The notes below the pieces were generated by a model. That model was not told the DNA's origin, made no database searches, and worked only from the letters and a program-made list of their open reading frames with translations. From the NCBI RefSeq assembly GCF_002217435.1, contig NZ_MUHF01000005.1:124001-188000 (forward strand): a DNA stretch of 64,000 nt. Direction: 5' to 3'. A program made the translations under genes and the position numbers. Positions within the stretch are counted from its first letter, which is position 1, and every line of letters begins with the position of its first letter. Origin of the DNA: Flavobacterium reichenbachii. Lineage in GTDB: Bacteria > Bacteroidota > Bacteroidia > Flavobacteriales > Flavobacteriaceae. Shown here in pieces: positions 1-9,040 of this stretch.

Positions 1-450
1 TTCTTCTGCAGTAAACGATAATGATGCCTGAATTCTGTTTTGTGCTGCAATAAAACTCTTTTGCAAGATTGCATTTACCATAGCATTAAAAGCCGGCACC
101 TCTTTGCAGAGCAATTCAAAATTATCATGTGTAAACAAAACGAGCTCACTATCTTCGACAGCATCAATATTAAAACGAGACGGCTGTTGGTACAGCAGGC
201 TTTCTCTATCGCCTGTCCACCAATTCTCAATGCTGAAACTATTTACATGCTCGCTCCCTTTTTCATCTACAGAATAAGTACGCAGACAGCCTTTTGTTAT
301 AAAAGCATCGTATTTCCAAATATCGCCTTCCTGAAGAAGATATTGTTTTTTACGCAGTTTTTTAATAATAGCAAAAGATTGTATATAATCAGACTCTGCT
401 TGTGTCAACGTGGTTTTATCGTCTAGATATTTTTGGAATATTTCATACAT
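1..450 (-). CDS. Crp/Fnr-type transcriptional regulator, C-terminus missing
   Basis: The minus strand reads without a stop from an ATG at 450 to the window edge (150 codons, start MYEIFQKYL). The visible part looks like a cyclic-nucleotide-binding beta-roll: KKQYLLQEGD, then a KGCLRTY segment, EHVNSFSIENWW, and FNIDAVEDSELVLF. This is the usual arrangement in Bacteroidota Crp/Fnr-like regulators. The DNA-binding helix-turn-helix would lie beyond the left edge, so the effector and targets cannot be judged. A plus-strand ORF over the same bases has no recognisable content. Confidence 0.8.
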   Translation of the reverse strand, partial: MYEIFQKYLDDKTTLTQAESDYIQSFAIIKKLRKKQYLLQEGDIWKYDAFITKGCLRTYSVDEKGSEHVNSFSIENWWTGDRESLLYQQPSRFNIDAVEDSELVLFTHDNFELLCKEVPAFNAMVNAILQKSFIAAQNRIQASLSFTAEE

Positions 451-655
451 AGATTGTAAAAATATATAAAAGTTTTTAAAGTAAAATCAAGATTTTTATT
501 ATTTCTGAATTTAGAATTTATTAAAAAATACAGCAGCGATCTGCTATTCTGGAAGATTGGAATATAATATAGATTCTACAAATCTGAAATGCTATTATGT
601 AACAAATCTCTTTAACAAAGAACTAAATTTGAGGCACTTCGCTAAAAATAATATC

Positions 656-1129
656 ATGAAAAATTCTTTAATACTTTTACTAACAATTTTCTTTTTTTCA
701 TGTCAGCAAAAAGAAAATAATATCGCTCCTCTTAAAGTTACGGACACTATTGCTGCACAGAAAAAAATTATAGAAAAGAAACAAAACAAACAAACAGGCG
801 ATACTATTGTCATGAATTTCAAAAATGAAAAAGGTCTTTTTACAGCAGAAGGTAACTTAGATTCTATTCATTCTAAAACATACATTAAATTTAATAATGA
901 AAATACAGGCGAATTAAAAGCAAAGATTATCCCAACTGACGGCAAAGGAAACATCCGTTTCAACCAAATTATTTTTCCCGATAAAACTTCTGACGGACCT
1001 TTTGGAATGGATTTGAACATCAGCCTCAATCAAAAGGGAAATTATATTCTGGTAATTGGACATTCGTTAATGGCAGACAATCCTTTCTTTGGTAAATTCA
1101 AAATAGAGCTTGAAAATAAAAAAGAATAA
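656..1129 (+). CDS. Small lipoprotein of unknown function
   Basis: 157 residues from the ATG at 656, which gives a clean lipoprotein signal: MKN, a hydrophobic stretch, then FFFSC with Cys at about residue 17. An upstream in-frame ATG at 557 would bury the signal peptide, so it was not used. After a Lys-rich linker the C-terminal half is beta-rich, with FNNENTGELKAKI and GNYILVIGHSLM. This resembles a PPC-like beta-sandwich, a weak impression from pattern only. It is monocistronic, between the Crp-type gene and the PAS kinase. Function not recognised. Confidence 0.7.
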   Translation: MKNSLILLLTIFFFSCQQKENNIAPLKVTDTIAAQKKIIEKKQNKQTGDTIVMNFKNEKGLFTAEGNLDSIHSKTYIKFNNENTGELKAKIIPTDGKGNIRFNQIIFPDKTSDGPFGMDLNISLNQKGNYILVIGHSLMADNPFFGKFKIELENKKE

Positions 1130-1376
1130 TCGCATATAAACCGGTGTTTATATATTTATTAAAATTTTTATTATTATGTCTTATTATGTAATTAATACCA
1201 ATTATAATTTATTAATTTGGCTTAATGGCTATAAAACAATTTTCACATTTATTCTTTCGATATTTTGAATTCCAAACTATTCACAAGCTGAAACCAGCTG
1301 CTTTTGATTTTCTTACTCAATCTTGCAGTATCAAAAAACCTGCTAATCTTCACCACTCCTACCTAATTAAATAATT

Positions 1377-3374
1377 ATGAATATTGAAAACGAACAAGAA
1401 CTTTATTTATTAGTTATGAACGCTCCGGTGGGCATTTGCGTTTTAGATTCTGAAACTCTTACAGCAGAAATTGTAAACGATAGTTTTATAGCCGTGGCAG
1501 GAAAACCAAGGCATGCCATATTGGGAAATTTTTATTGGAATGCTTTCGCAGAAGTACGCCAATACTATGAAAGCGCGTTGGAAAATGCTATCAAGGAAGG
1601 TAAACCTTATACTGCAAATGAAGCTGAACTGGTATTGATCAGACACGGCAAAGAAGAAACTGTGTATGTTACTTTTGTCTATACTCCTCTAAAAAATAGT
1701 GCAGGCGAAGTAAAAAAAGTGGCAATCTGGGTTTTAGAAAACACGCTTCAGGTAACTAACAGACTGAAAATCGAAGAAAGCGAAAAGTTTGCACGAACAG
1801 TATTTTATAATTCTCCTGTGGCAAAGCTTGTATACATAGGAACTAATATGATACTGCGGGAAGCAAATGAAAAAATGCTTGAAATTTTTGGCAGAGAAAT
1901 TTCGATTATCGGGATGCCAATATTAGATAGTATTCCTGAATTGTCCGAAACTAAACTGATTGAAGAATACCTGCATGTTTTAAATACGGGAGAAGTTTAT
2001 TCAAATACGGCACAACGAATCGGATTTATCAAAAATGGTTCACCTTGTATTGGCTATTATGATTACACGTATAAACCTCTTTATGATGCAGTTGGAAATA
2101 TCTATGGAGTTATGTTTACTTTGATTGATGCAACAGATCAAGTGATTGCCCGCAATAAACTTGAGGAGGCTGAATTAAACCTGAGAGGTGCTGTAGAACT
2201 TGCACAGCTGGGCACATGGAGTATTGATGTAGCGACAAAAGGATTGACTTATTCTGACCGCTTAATTGAATGGTTTGGTTACGACCCTGCAGAACAAGAC
2301 TATAATGAAGTAATACCCATCCTGTCGCAAGAAGATCAGGAAAGAATTGCACGAGCAGTAGCACTGGGACTCAGTGCAGAGTCTGGTGGTTTATATGATG
2401 AGATATACACTGTTATTCATCCTAAAACCGGAAAAAAAAGAATTTTGCACGCACAAGGAAAAACGGTCTTTGATCCTGAAGGCAGACCAGTTCGAATGAA
2501 CGGAACTGCACAAGATATTACCATTCAGATTGAAGTTCAGATGGAATTGGAAAATCAGGTGCAGCAACGTACAGAAGAGATCGCCGCTGTTGTAGAAGAA
2601 TTAACGGCTACAAATGAGGAATTAGAACACACCAATTTACAATTGATACATTCCAATCAAGAATTGGAACAGTTTGCCTATATTGCTTCACATGATTTGC
2701 AAGAACCTCTTCGTAAGATCAGCACATTTGTCCAGCTGCTCGAAAGCAAAATAGAAGACAATCTCGACGAAAAATCAAGGAATTATATCGATAAGATAAA
2801 GAATGCTGCCGTCAGGATGAGTAAACTTATTAGAGATGTACTCGCTTATTCGGCTTTACCTAAGAACAAAGAAGTTTTTGAGGATGTCAATCTTGAAAAT
2901 ATCGCACAGACTGCACTGGAAGATTACGATGTGCTCATGGATAAAAAAGGAGCTGTTATTACATGGAATTCACTGCCAATAATAAAAGGAATACCGCTGC
3001 AGATGTCGCAGCTGTTTTTTAATCTGATCGGAAATGCCTTAAAATTTACACGCCCCGATGTTAAACCTAAAATTGAAATTAACTGCACCACTGCTTCGCC
3101 AGAAGAAATCGTGTCTGCAAATTTAAAAGAAGGTGTATCTTATCATAAAATTCAATTTACTGATAATGGAATAGGAATGACGCCTGAAAACACAAAAAAA
3201 ATCTTCAGTATCTTCCAAAGACTGCATGGAAAAAGTGAGTTTGAAGGCACCGGAATAGGATTGGCTATGTGCAAAAAAATTGTCCAAAATCATAATGGAG
3301 AAATCGATGCTAAAGGAAGTAATGAGAAAGGAGCTGTATTCAACGTCTATCTTCCAATGAATACTGTAAATTAA
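1377..3374 (+). CDS. PAS-domain sensor histidine kinase
   Basis: 665 residues with no signal peptide or membrane segment, so probably cytoplasmic. Three PAS domains are seen at about 8-125, 138-258 and 265-385 (the last contains GAVELAQLGTWS and ends GTAQDITIQ). A coiled-coil linker at about 388-430 leads to a HisKA box, ASHDLQEPLRKI. The HATPase domain has the N box (FFNLIGNALKF), G1 (DNGIGM) and G2 (GTGIGLAMC). The same core occurs in the 1346-residue kinase and in the phytochrome of this window. No response regulator is adjacent, so the partner is unknown. Confidence 0.92.
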   Translation: MNIENEQELYLLVMNAPVGICVLDSETLTAEIVNDSFIAVAGKPRHAILGNFYWNAFAEVRQYYESALENAIKEGKPYTANEAELVLIRHGKEETVYVTFVYTPLKNSAGEVKKVAIWVLENTLQVTNRLKIEESEKFARTVFYNSPVAKLVYIGTNMILREANEKMLEIFGREISIIGMPILDSIPELSETKLIEEYLHVLNTGEVYSNTAQRIGFIKNGSPCIGYYDYTYKPLYDAVGNIYGVMFTLIDATDQVIARNKLEEAELNLRGAVELAQLGTWSIDVATKGLTYSDRLIEWFGYDPAEQDYNEVIPILSQEDQERIARAVALGLSAESGGLYDEIYTVIHPKTGKKRILHAQGKTVFDPEGRPVRMNGTAQDITIQIEVQMELENQVQQRTEEIAAVVEELTATNEELEHTNLQLIHSNQELEQFAYIASHDLQEPLRKISTFVQLLESKIEDNLDEKSRNYIDKIKNAAVRMSKLIRDVLAYSALPKNKEVFEDVNLENIAQTALEDYDVLMDKKGAVITWNSLPIIKGIPLQMSQLFFNLIGNALKFTRPDVKPKIEINCTTASPEEIVSANLKEGVSYHKIQFTDNGIGMTPENTKKIFSIFQRLHGKSEFEGTGIGLAMCKKIVQNHNGEIDAKGSNEKGAVFNVYLPMNTVN

Positions 3375-3768
3375 TCCTAAAAAAAATTGACTTCATTTTT
3401 AGAAGTGTCACCACCTATTCAATCTGGTTTATAATTATAAAATCCTTGACTACTCAAAAGTCATCAGGAGGCAGTTTTATTCTCTAAAGTTTCTATTTTA
3501 AGCATTACCTCAACAGAACAAATAGGATTTTTTTAATTCTAGCTTTGGCTCTTCCCTACACTTTTACGACAGTTATGCTCAATCATTAATGCAAGCCGAA
3601 AGGCTTTATAATTTGAAAATTGAGCCGTTATTTTTTACTCTAAATTGACCTTTCTTTTTCAAGTTAACATTTTTTTTAAAAAAAATCAGTAAAAAAGCCC
3701 TATCTTACAAAATAGAAAAGCCCGTATTTGCTGGCATCTTGACGTAATATTAATTATAAATTACAAAA
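3375..3768. other. 394-bp intergenic region with a nested stem-loop
   Basis: No ORF is supported here. The region holds a nested inverted repeat at 3577-3625: outer arms GCTCAAT/ATTGAGC and an inner hairpin AAGCC-GAAA-GGCTT with a GNRA-type loop, followed by TTATTTTTT. Further down an 8-mer AAAAGCCC occurs twice (3693-3700 and 3716-3723). It may hold a terminator for the upstream kinase, a leader of the antiporter mRNA, or both. No known riboswitch class was recognised. Confidence 0.4.
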
Positions 3769-4845
3769 ATGAAACAATTACTACAATGGACCACTATTAT
3801 TCCTGTCTTATCCTGGATTCTTTTCTTTAGCGGTATAATAGAAGGCAGTACAATCTTTCAAATTACAGCAAGTATATTACTTATTCTTAGTGTAATGTCA
3901 GCAGTGCATCATTCAGAAATAATCGCAGAAAGAGTTGGAGAACCTTACGGAACTATTATTTTGGCCATATCTATTACAGTAATTGAAGTTTCGATAATCA
4001 TATCATTAATGATGTCAGATGGCCCGGAAGCAGTTTCTCTTGCAAGAGATACAGTATATGCAGCAACTATGCTTATTCTAAATGGTATTATTGGATTGTG
4101 TCTGTTAATTGGAGGTTTAAAACATTATGAACAAAATTTTTCGGCTTCATCTGTAACGATTGGTTTAGTTTCGCTTGTTTCAATTATAGTATTTACACTG
4201 GTATTTCCAACTTTTACAGAAAGTGTTTCAGGATCTTATTATTCAGTTCCACAGCTTGTTTTTGCTTCTATTGTATGTATCGTTATTTATGCTTCTTTTC
4301 TTTTTGCACAGACCCGCAGATACCGACAATATTTTCTAACCGTTGGAGAAGATGAAAATGAAGATGAAGTAGAACCTATCGTAATCAACAATAAAACATT
4401 TTATACCAGTCTTGTGTTTCTTCTTGTTAGTTTAGGCATTGTAGTATTATTGGCCAAAACACTCTCTCCTACAATTGAAAGTATTATTGTGAGTTACAGT
4501 CTCCCTAAAAGTTTGGTTGGAGTTGTAATCGCAATTATTATCCTATTGCCAGAAGCAATTGCGGCAATTATTGCCGCAAGAAAAAACAAACTACAGACCA
4601 GTATAAATTTAGCTTTAGGATCTGCTTTGGCCAGTATTGGTTTAACCATTCCCAGTGTGGCCGCAATTTGTATCATCATGGACATGCCTATTATCCTTGG
4701 ACTAGATATAAAATCGATTGTTTTGTTAGCTTTATCAGTATTTACAGTAATGCTGTCATTAAGTAAAGGAAAATCAAATATTGTATACGGAGTGGTTCTT
4801 CTGGTAAATTTATTTGCTTTTATTTTCCTTATGATCTATCCATAG
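3769..4845 (+). CDS. chaA: Calcium/proton antiporter, ChaA family
   Basis: 358 residues with about ten hydrophobic segments, which fits the CaCA/ChaA exchanger family. Two internally similar acidic membrane motifs are visible: HHSEIIAERVGEPYGTIIL with IEVSII near residues 45-80, and LLPEAIAAIIAARKNKLQ near 260-280. These glutamates carry the cation in the family. The loop at about 190-207 is acidic (GEDENEDEVEP). It most likely exports Ca2+ (or Na+/K+) in exchange for protons at the inner membrane. It is single-gene and ends 49 bp from the convergent DUF1254 gene. Confidence 0.88.
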   Translation: MKQLLQWTTIIPVLSWILFFSGIIEGSTIFQITASILLILSVMSAVHHSEIIAERVGEPYGTIILAISITVIEVSIIISLMMSDGPEAVSLARDTVYAATMLILNGIIGLCLLIGGLKHYEQNFSASSVTIGLVSLVSIIVFTLVFPTFTESVSGSYYSVPQLVFASIVCIVIYASFLFAQTRRYRQYFLTVGEDENEDEVEPIVINNKTFYTSLVFLLVSLGIVVLLAKTLSPTIESIIVSYSLPKSLVGVVIAIIILLPEAIAAIIAARKNKLQTSINLALGSALASIGLTIPSVAAICIIMDMPIILGLDIKSIVLLALSVFTVMLSLSKGKSNIVYGVVLLVNLFAFIFLMIYP

Positions 4846-4894
4846 TTTTTTTATTTGAATAAGACTCAAAAAGCAAAATTATGGCAGGAAATGT

Positions 4895-6388
4895 TTAGCT
4901 GGTTTTAAGAACTGCAGGCGGCGTCCATTCATTTTTAATCGTCTTTTCTTCCGGCCAGTAACATCTAAAATACAGACAGAAAATACCTTTTGGACTTGGC
5001 AGCCAGTTTTCTTTTTTATCTCCCTGCGGTTCAGATTTTTGCACGTACAGCGTAAGCGATCCGTCGGCATTGTATTTTAAACCTTTATTTTTTGTTCCGA
5101 CAGAATAACGCTTGATTGGATTTGGAGAAAAAAAGTGATGTTCGTCGTACAAAGTAAGCGACCAAAAACCTTTTACCGGCGGCATTTTATCTTTTGCAAA
5201 AGTTACAGTATATTGGCTGCTTCCGTTTAATCTTGCGCCTTTGGAATCAAGGTCCTGATAATAATATTTTGTTTCGGCACCAACGTTTACCAATATATTC
5301 GACTTTGCAATGGCGGTACGTGTAAAATAATCGGTTCCAAAAGCAGCGCAGTTATTGGCAGTCGACCAATTGTCTGCAAGCGGTATTCCCCAATTACGAA
5401 ACTGCAATAACGGATCAACTAATTCTTTATCTGCTTTATGAGCTTCTTCGATCATGGCTTTTTTTAGTGCGGGATCTTTTTTAGCTGCTTCAATTACCGC
5501 AAGTACTTGTGCATATCTCGCTGCTTCTCCTGGTAATGGCGGTGCATCTTTTAAAACTGCAGGAAGCTCATCAAAAAAAGTATCAGGAAATACCCATTTA
5601 GTTTCGCCTGTACCGCCATCTTTTGTAGGCGATGCCAGAGAAGGAAGTTTACTCCAATCCTGATTTTTCATTTTACCATCATATTTATCCAAAGCATATA
5701 CATCAATGTTATTAATTATTTTTTGTATCGCTGCTTTATCTTCAGGAGTATCGTCCTGAAATACTCTTGGTACAATAAAAGCAGTTCCGGTTTTGCTGCG
5801 GAAAGTTTTTGTAATTCCTTTAGGAACTTCTCCTTTCCAGTTAGGTCCGGTCAATAAATAAAAACCGGGCTTAGTGCCGTACATTTTTCCTAATTGTGCA
5901 AAAGCATCTGTTCGTAAATCGACTACCTGATACACCCAGAAACGATCACCAAAATCCGGAACCTGAACGACCACGGGAGTTTCATCCAGTGCCGCAATTG
6001 CAGCGCCATAAACCACATCCTGATTAGGACAGGCCACCCAGCGCTGTTCTGGTTTTATATAATCGTGAAGCATCGCCAAAGAATTTAATGGAGCAAAAGG
6101 CAGTACGCCATTCATTAACCCAACTTTTGGAGACTGCTTAAAAGCGAGACGGCGGTTGTAAATATTTTCCATCGGCCATGCCCAGAAATAAGCATCTCTG
6201 GCAACTTGTCGTGCGTAAGATTCGGTAATCTTAACGTTAATATCTGGTCCGGTTGACACTGAATCTGAAGAATTTAGCGCAGTAGTATCTTTGATTACTG
6301 CATTTTGTGTGTCAATATCTTTATTTTTACTTTGATTACAGGCTGCGAAAACAAATACTACAAGCAGCATAATTAGATTCTTTTTCAT
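4895..6388 (-). CDS. DUF1254/DUF1214 domain lipoprotein
   Basis: 497 residues. A lipoprotein signal (FVFAAC, Cys about 17) is followed by a DUF1254 region (DAYFWAWPMENIYN, then CPNQDVVYGAAIAAL) and a C-terminal DUF1214 region (GFWSLTLYDEHHFF, later NADGSLTLYVQ and NWLPSPKG). These domains are usually found together in periplasmic or surface proteins of unclear function. It lies 23 bp behind a tandem paralogue at 6412-7860 and is probably cotranscribed with it. It has the intact Tyr in WSLTLYDE at the place where the paralogue has a stop codon. Confidence 0.88.
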   Translation of the reverse strand: MKKNLIMLLVVFVFAACNQSKNKDIDTQNAVIKDTTALNSSDSVSTGPDINVKITESYARQVARDAYFWAWPMENIYNRRLAFKQSPKVGLMNGVLPFAPLNSLAMLHDYIKPEQRWVACPNQDVVYGAAIAALDETPVVVQVPDFGDRFWVYQVVDLRTDAFAQLGKMYGTKPGFYLLTGPNWKGEVPKGITKTFRSKTGTAFIVPRVFQDDTPEDKAAIQKIINNIDVYALDKYDGKMKNQDWSKLPSLASPTKDGGTGETKWVFPDTFFDELPAVLKDAPPLPGEAARYAQVLAVIEAAKKDPALKKAMIEEAHKADKELVDPLLQFRNWGIPLADNWSTANNCAAFGTDYFTRTAIAKSNILVNVGAETKYYYQDLDSKGARLNGSSQYTVTFAKDKMPPVKGFWSLTLYDEHHFFSPNPIKRYSVGTKNKGLKYNADGSLTLYVQKSEPQGDKKENWLPSPKGIFCLYFRCYWPEEKTIKNEWTPPAVLKTS

Positions 6389-6411
6389 ACTTAAAAATTT
6401 TATTTTTTGCT

Positions 6412-6666
6412 TTATTTCACTTTTTCTACGTCATTTAGTTTCCAGCTCTGATCGTATAAGTTGGGTTTTGGACCGTAAAAACGAGCCAGAATTTCAAACT
6501 TACCTTTTGGATCTGTCGGCACCCAGTTTGATTCGCCGCTGTCAGGTGCAGTCGGGCCAAAATAAAGATCGACAGAACCATCGCTGTTTGTTTTAAGCCC
6601 AGGTGTTTGCGACGAGCGTCCTGCCCACTTTGCATTGCGTATAAAAGTATGCGTGTCGCGATTTTA
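6412..6666 (-). pseudogene. Severed C-terminal DUF1214 segment, in frame after a nonsense codon
   Basis: This is the frame continuation of the 6664-7860 gene. The TAA at 6664-6666 sits where Tyr is expected: the paralogue reads WSLTLYDE, this gene reads WSMTV-stop-NRDTHTF. After the stop the same frame runs 83 more codons without interruption to a natural TAA at 6412-6414. It keeps family features (GLKTNSDGSVDLYFGP, ESNWVPTDP, FEILARFYGP, SWKLNDVEKV). A single change from TAC or TAT would explain it. The tail lacks its own start, so it is probably not translated unless there is readthrough or a base-call error. Confidence 0.8.
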
Positions 6667-7860
6667 CACCGTCATCGACCAGTATTGTTTTACGGGAACA
6701 TTGGCTGGTACATTTAATTTATAAGAAGAATTTCCATCAAGTGGATTGCCATCTTTGTCTACGATCTGCATAAGATAGTACTGAGATTCTCCAATATGTT
6801 TGGCACTAAAAAATCCCACTGTATAAAGAAGACCTCTATTTCCTGTAGGATAAGAGTCTGCGATAAGATAGTCTCCTTGTATATTTTTTCCGAATTCGGC
6901 AGTAACTGGAAAAACCCAATGCGTTCCTTTAAAAAAGGGAGCGGTCTCCTCAAGATTAGAGTCCAGCCAGGATCTTGCAGTTTTGGCGGCAGCTGTCAGT
7001 ATTTCTTTGGTTCTCTCCTCTTCTTTAAAAGGTTTTCCTCTTTCGATACCAATTGATTTTAAAATATCTATCATGGCTTTATCTCTTTCCAGCCAAGGTT
7101 CTTCCTGAATTATTTCATTTAATATTTTGTAAAAAGTAAAATCAAAAGGAATGTTTGATTCATATACCTGTTCACTAGCATCGACAAATTGTGTAGTCGG
7201 TTTTTTTGATACTTCGCTTAAAGGGTAGACTTTTATGCGTTTTGCATAGGCAACAGCTGCGGCGACATCAATATCACTCCCGCTTTTTAATACAGATCGT
7301 AATAGTGCATAACCACGATACGTATTCGATTGTAATTCTATATAACCTGATGGAATTTTACTTTTATCATAACCAGGTGGTATAAAAAGATATTTCCCTC
7401 CCTTTCCTTTATCAACACCACCCGGACCTACATCCTGAATAGAATTTTGCCAATAGGTCATAATACTTCCGTTGAAAACACCAGTATCTGCCGGCGGAAT
7501 TTCAAGAACAACAGGTCCCGTTTTTTCTGTATTGAAAAACGGCATTAAATAAATTACATCGGGATTAGGCGTTAAGGTTTGATTTTTCCAATCTAGCAAT
7601 TTCGGCCAGATGACAACTTGATTATAATTTCCATTTATTTTGGAAAAAGCATCATACATTAATTGAAAATTAACCGCAGGCATTCCCCAAATTGCAGCTT
7701 CTACACCGCGCTGATAGAGAATTTGTTCTTTTATGTCTGCAGGTTTAAACTCCGTAACAACAGTATCTTTAATGTCGTTTTTTTCAGCCTTGATCGTTGT
7801 CTTTTGAGTACAAGCTGAAACGGTCAATACACTCAAAAATATAAGTAGATTCTTTTTCAT
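6664..7860 (-). CDS. DUF1254 domain lipoprotein, truncated by an internal stop
   Basis: 398 residues are read before a premature TAA; the full reading frame would be 482. The lipoprotein signal ends LTVSAC (Cys about 17). The DUF1254 part is complete, with GVEAAIWGMPAVNFQLMYDA near residues 53-72 and NPDVIYLMPFF near 98-108. The DUF1214 domain starts (VPVKQYWSMTV) and is cut within its first strand. It is the first gene of a tandem pair with the homologue at 4895-6388. See the separate entry for the severed tail. Confidence 0.8.
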   Translation of the reverse strand: MKKNLLIFLSVLTVSACTQKTTIKAEKNDIKDTVVTEFKPADIKEQILYQRGVEAAIWGMPAVNFQLMYDAFSKINGNYNQVVIWPKLLDWKNQTLTPNPDVIYLMPFFNTEKTGPVVLEIPPADTGVFNGSIMTYWQNSIQDVGPGGVDKGKGGKYLFIPPGYDKSKIPSGYIELQSNTYRGYALLRSVLKSGSDIDVAAAVAYAKRIKVYPLSEVSKKPTTQFVDASEQVYESNIPFDFTFYKILNEIIQEEPWLERDKAMIDILKSIGIERGKPFKEEERTKEILTAAAKTARSWLDSNLEETAPFFKGTHWVFPVTAEFGKNIQGDYLIADSYPTGNRGLLYTVGFFSAKHIGESQYYLMQIVDKDGNPLDGNSSYKLNVPANVPVKQYWSMTV

Positions 7861-8293
7861 AACATTTATATTAGTAATTGTAAATTTTATAATTAAATCT
7901 TATGCATCTTTTGAATTTTTTAGTATTTAAGGAGAAAACTAAAAGGAAAAGGAAGTTCCCAAAATATGAATACTTAAAAAAATGGATGCTGTATTATTTA
8001 ATTCAGTGAAAGTGAATTTGAGCACTATTAAGTTTGTACGGTTAAAATTACAAAAAAAAATAATAGAAAAGCACTACATAACAATAAATCATTAATTATC
8101 AATAATTTAAAAATTATTCACTTAAATAAAAGAAATAGTTTATCGTGTTTCAAGCTGTGTAATTAAATGGAAATTTTATAAATCAGTAAAGCAGCATTAT
8201 AAATTAATTACGATTCTATTTTACGAATTTAGACTTGATTATTACTCATCTCTTATCCTTGTAACAAAGCCTTATATTCAAATAAATGCACTT
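7861..8293. other. 433-bp divergent intergenic region
   Basis: AT-rich spacer between the divergent DUF1254 pair and the outer-membrane protein gene. It must hold both promoters, but neither strand shows a convincing TAnnTTTG box near a start codon. No ORF, hairpin or repeat stands out. Confidence 0.5.
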
Positions 8294-9040
8294 ATGAATT
8301 TTATACAAAAAATCACCATTTCCGTTTTCTTCTTACTGACTTTTCACTGTGTATCGGGACAGCAGATTCAGACCGACCGCCCAAACGAAACGGAAAGTCC
8401 GTCAGCTGTTAAATCGAAGCATTTTCAAATTGAAAGTGGCATATCTTATGAAAAAGACAATACTGAAAAGAAAATTCAGGTGCCTGAAATGGTACTCCGT
8501 TTTGGAATTGTAAAAAATTTAGAAGTACGAGCAGAAAATGCTCTTAAAATTACCAATGAGGATCAAAATACCTTAACCGGAATTCAGCCGGTAGTTTTAG
8601 GATTAAAATACCACTTTTTAGACCATAAAGGGCTAATTGTTCCAGACCTTGCGATTTTGGGAAGAATCAGTATTCCGTGGATGGCTGATCCTGTTTATAA
8701 AGAACAAAAATACAGTCCCGAAATAAGAATGCTTGCTCAAAACGAGCTTTCATCAAAAACACATTTAGGTTATAACGGCGGCATCCGATGGCTTCCAGAT
8801 ACATCTCAGCCCGAATATATTTATACTCTTTCAGCAGATCATTCTTTAACCAAAAAAATCAAACTGGTAATTGAGGCTTATGGAACTTCACTTTCTAACC
8901 ATCACGCACAAAATAGTGCAGATGCATCATTGTTGTTTCTCCTCACAAATAACATTCAGGCAGATATAACGGCCGGAAGCGGTATTATGCATTCTAATTC
9001 TGAGAAATTTGCTGCCGCTGGATTTTCAATACGAATCTAG
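8294..9040 (+). CDS. Outer-membrane protein of the MetA-pathway/transporter type
   Basis: 248 residues. A signal peptide (FLLTFHCVSG-QQ) is followed by QTDRPNETESPSAVKSKHFQIESGISYE, which is typical of proteins annotated as putative MetA-pathway of phenol degradation or transporter. The rest alternates like beta-barrel strands and ends in an aromatic/aliphatic strand, AAAGFSIRI. It is probably an outer-membrane channel with unknown substrate. Its stop codon TAG lies in the palindrome CTAG that also supplies the stop of the opposite kinase gene, so the two genes overlap by 4 bp. Confidence 0.75.
   Translation: MNFIQKITISVFFLLTFHCVSGQQIQTDRPNETESPSAVKSKHFQIESGISYEKDNTEKKIQVPEMVLRFGIVKNLEVRAENALKITNEDQNTLTGIQPVVLGLKYHFLDHKGLIVPDLAILGRISIPWMADPVYKEQKYSPEIRMLAQNELSSKTHLGYNGGIRWLPDTSQPEYIYTLSADHSLTKKIKLVIEAYGTSLSNHHAQNSADASLLFLLTNNIQADITAGSGIMHSNSEKFAAAGFSIRI

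Noticed and set aside
40..426. Plus-strand ORF of 128 codons at the left edge
   Set aside because: The opposite strand encodes a Crp/Fnr-like domain without interruption; the plus-strand product has no family pattern.
3541..3590. GTAGGGAAG on the minus strand as a fourth ECF promoter
   Set aside because: Only the GTAGGG core matches; the TAA and the TGTTTTA box at 13 nt are missing.
6435..6635. 66-codon minus-strand ORF as a separate small gene
   Set aside because: It is out of frame with the DUF1214 tail, which is conserved in the other frame.
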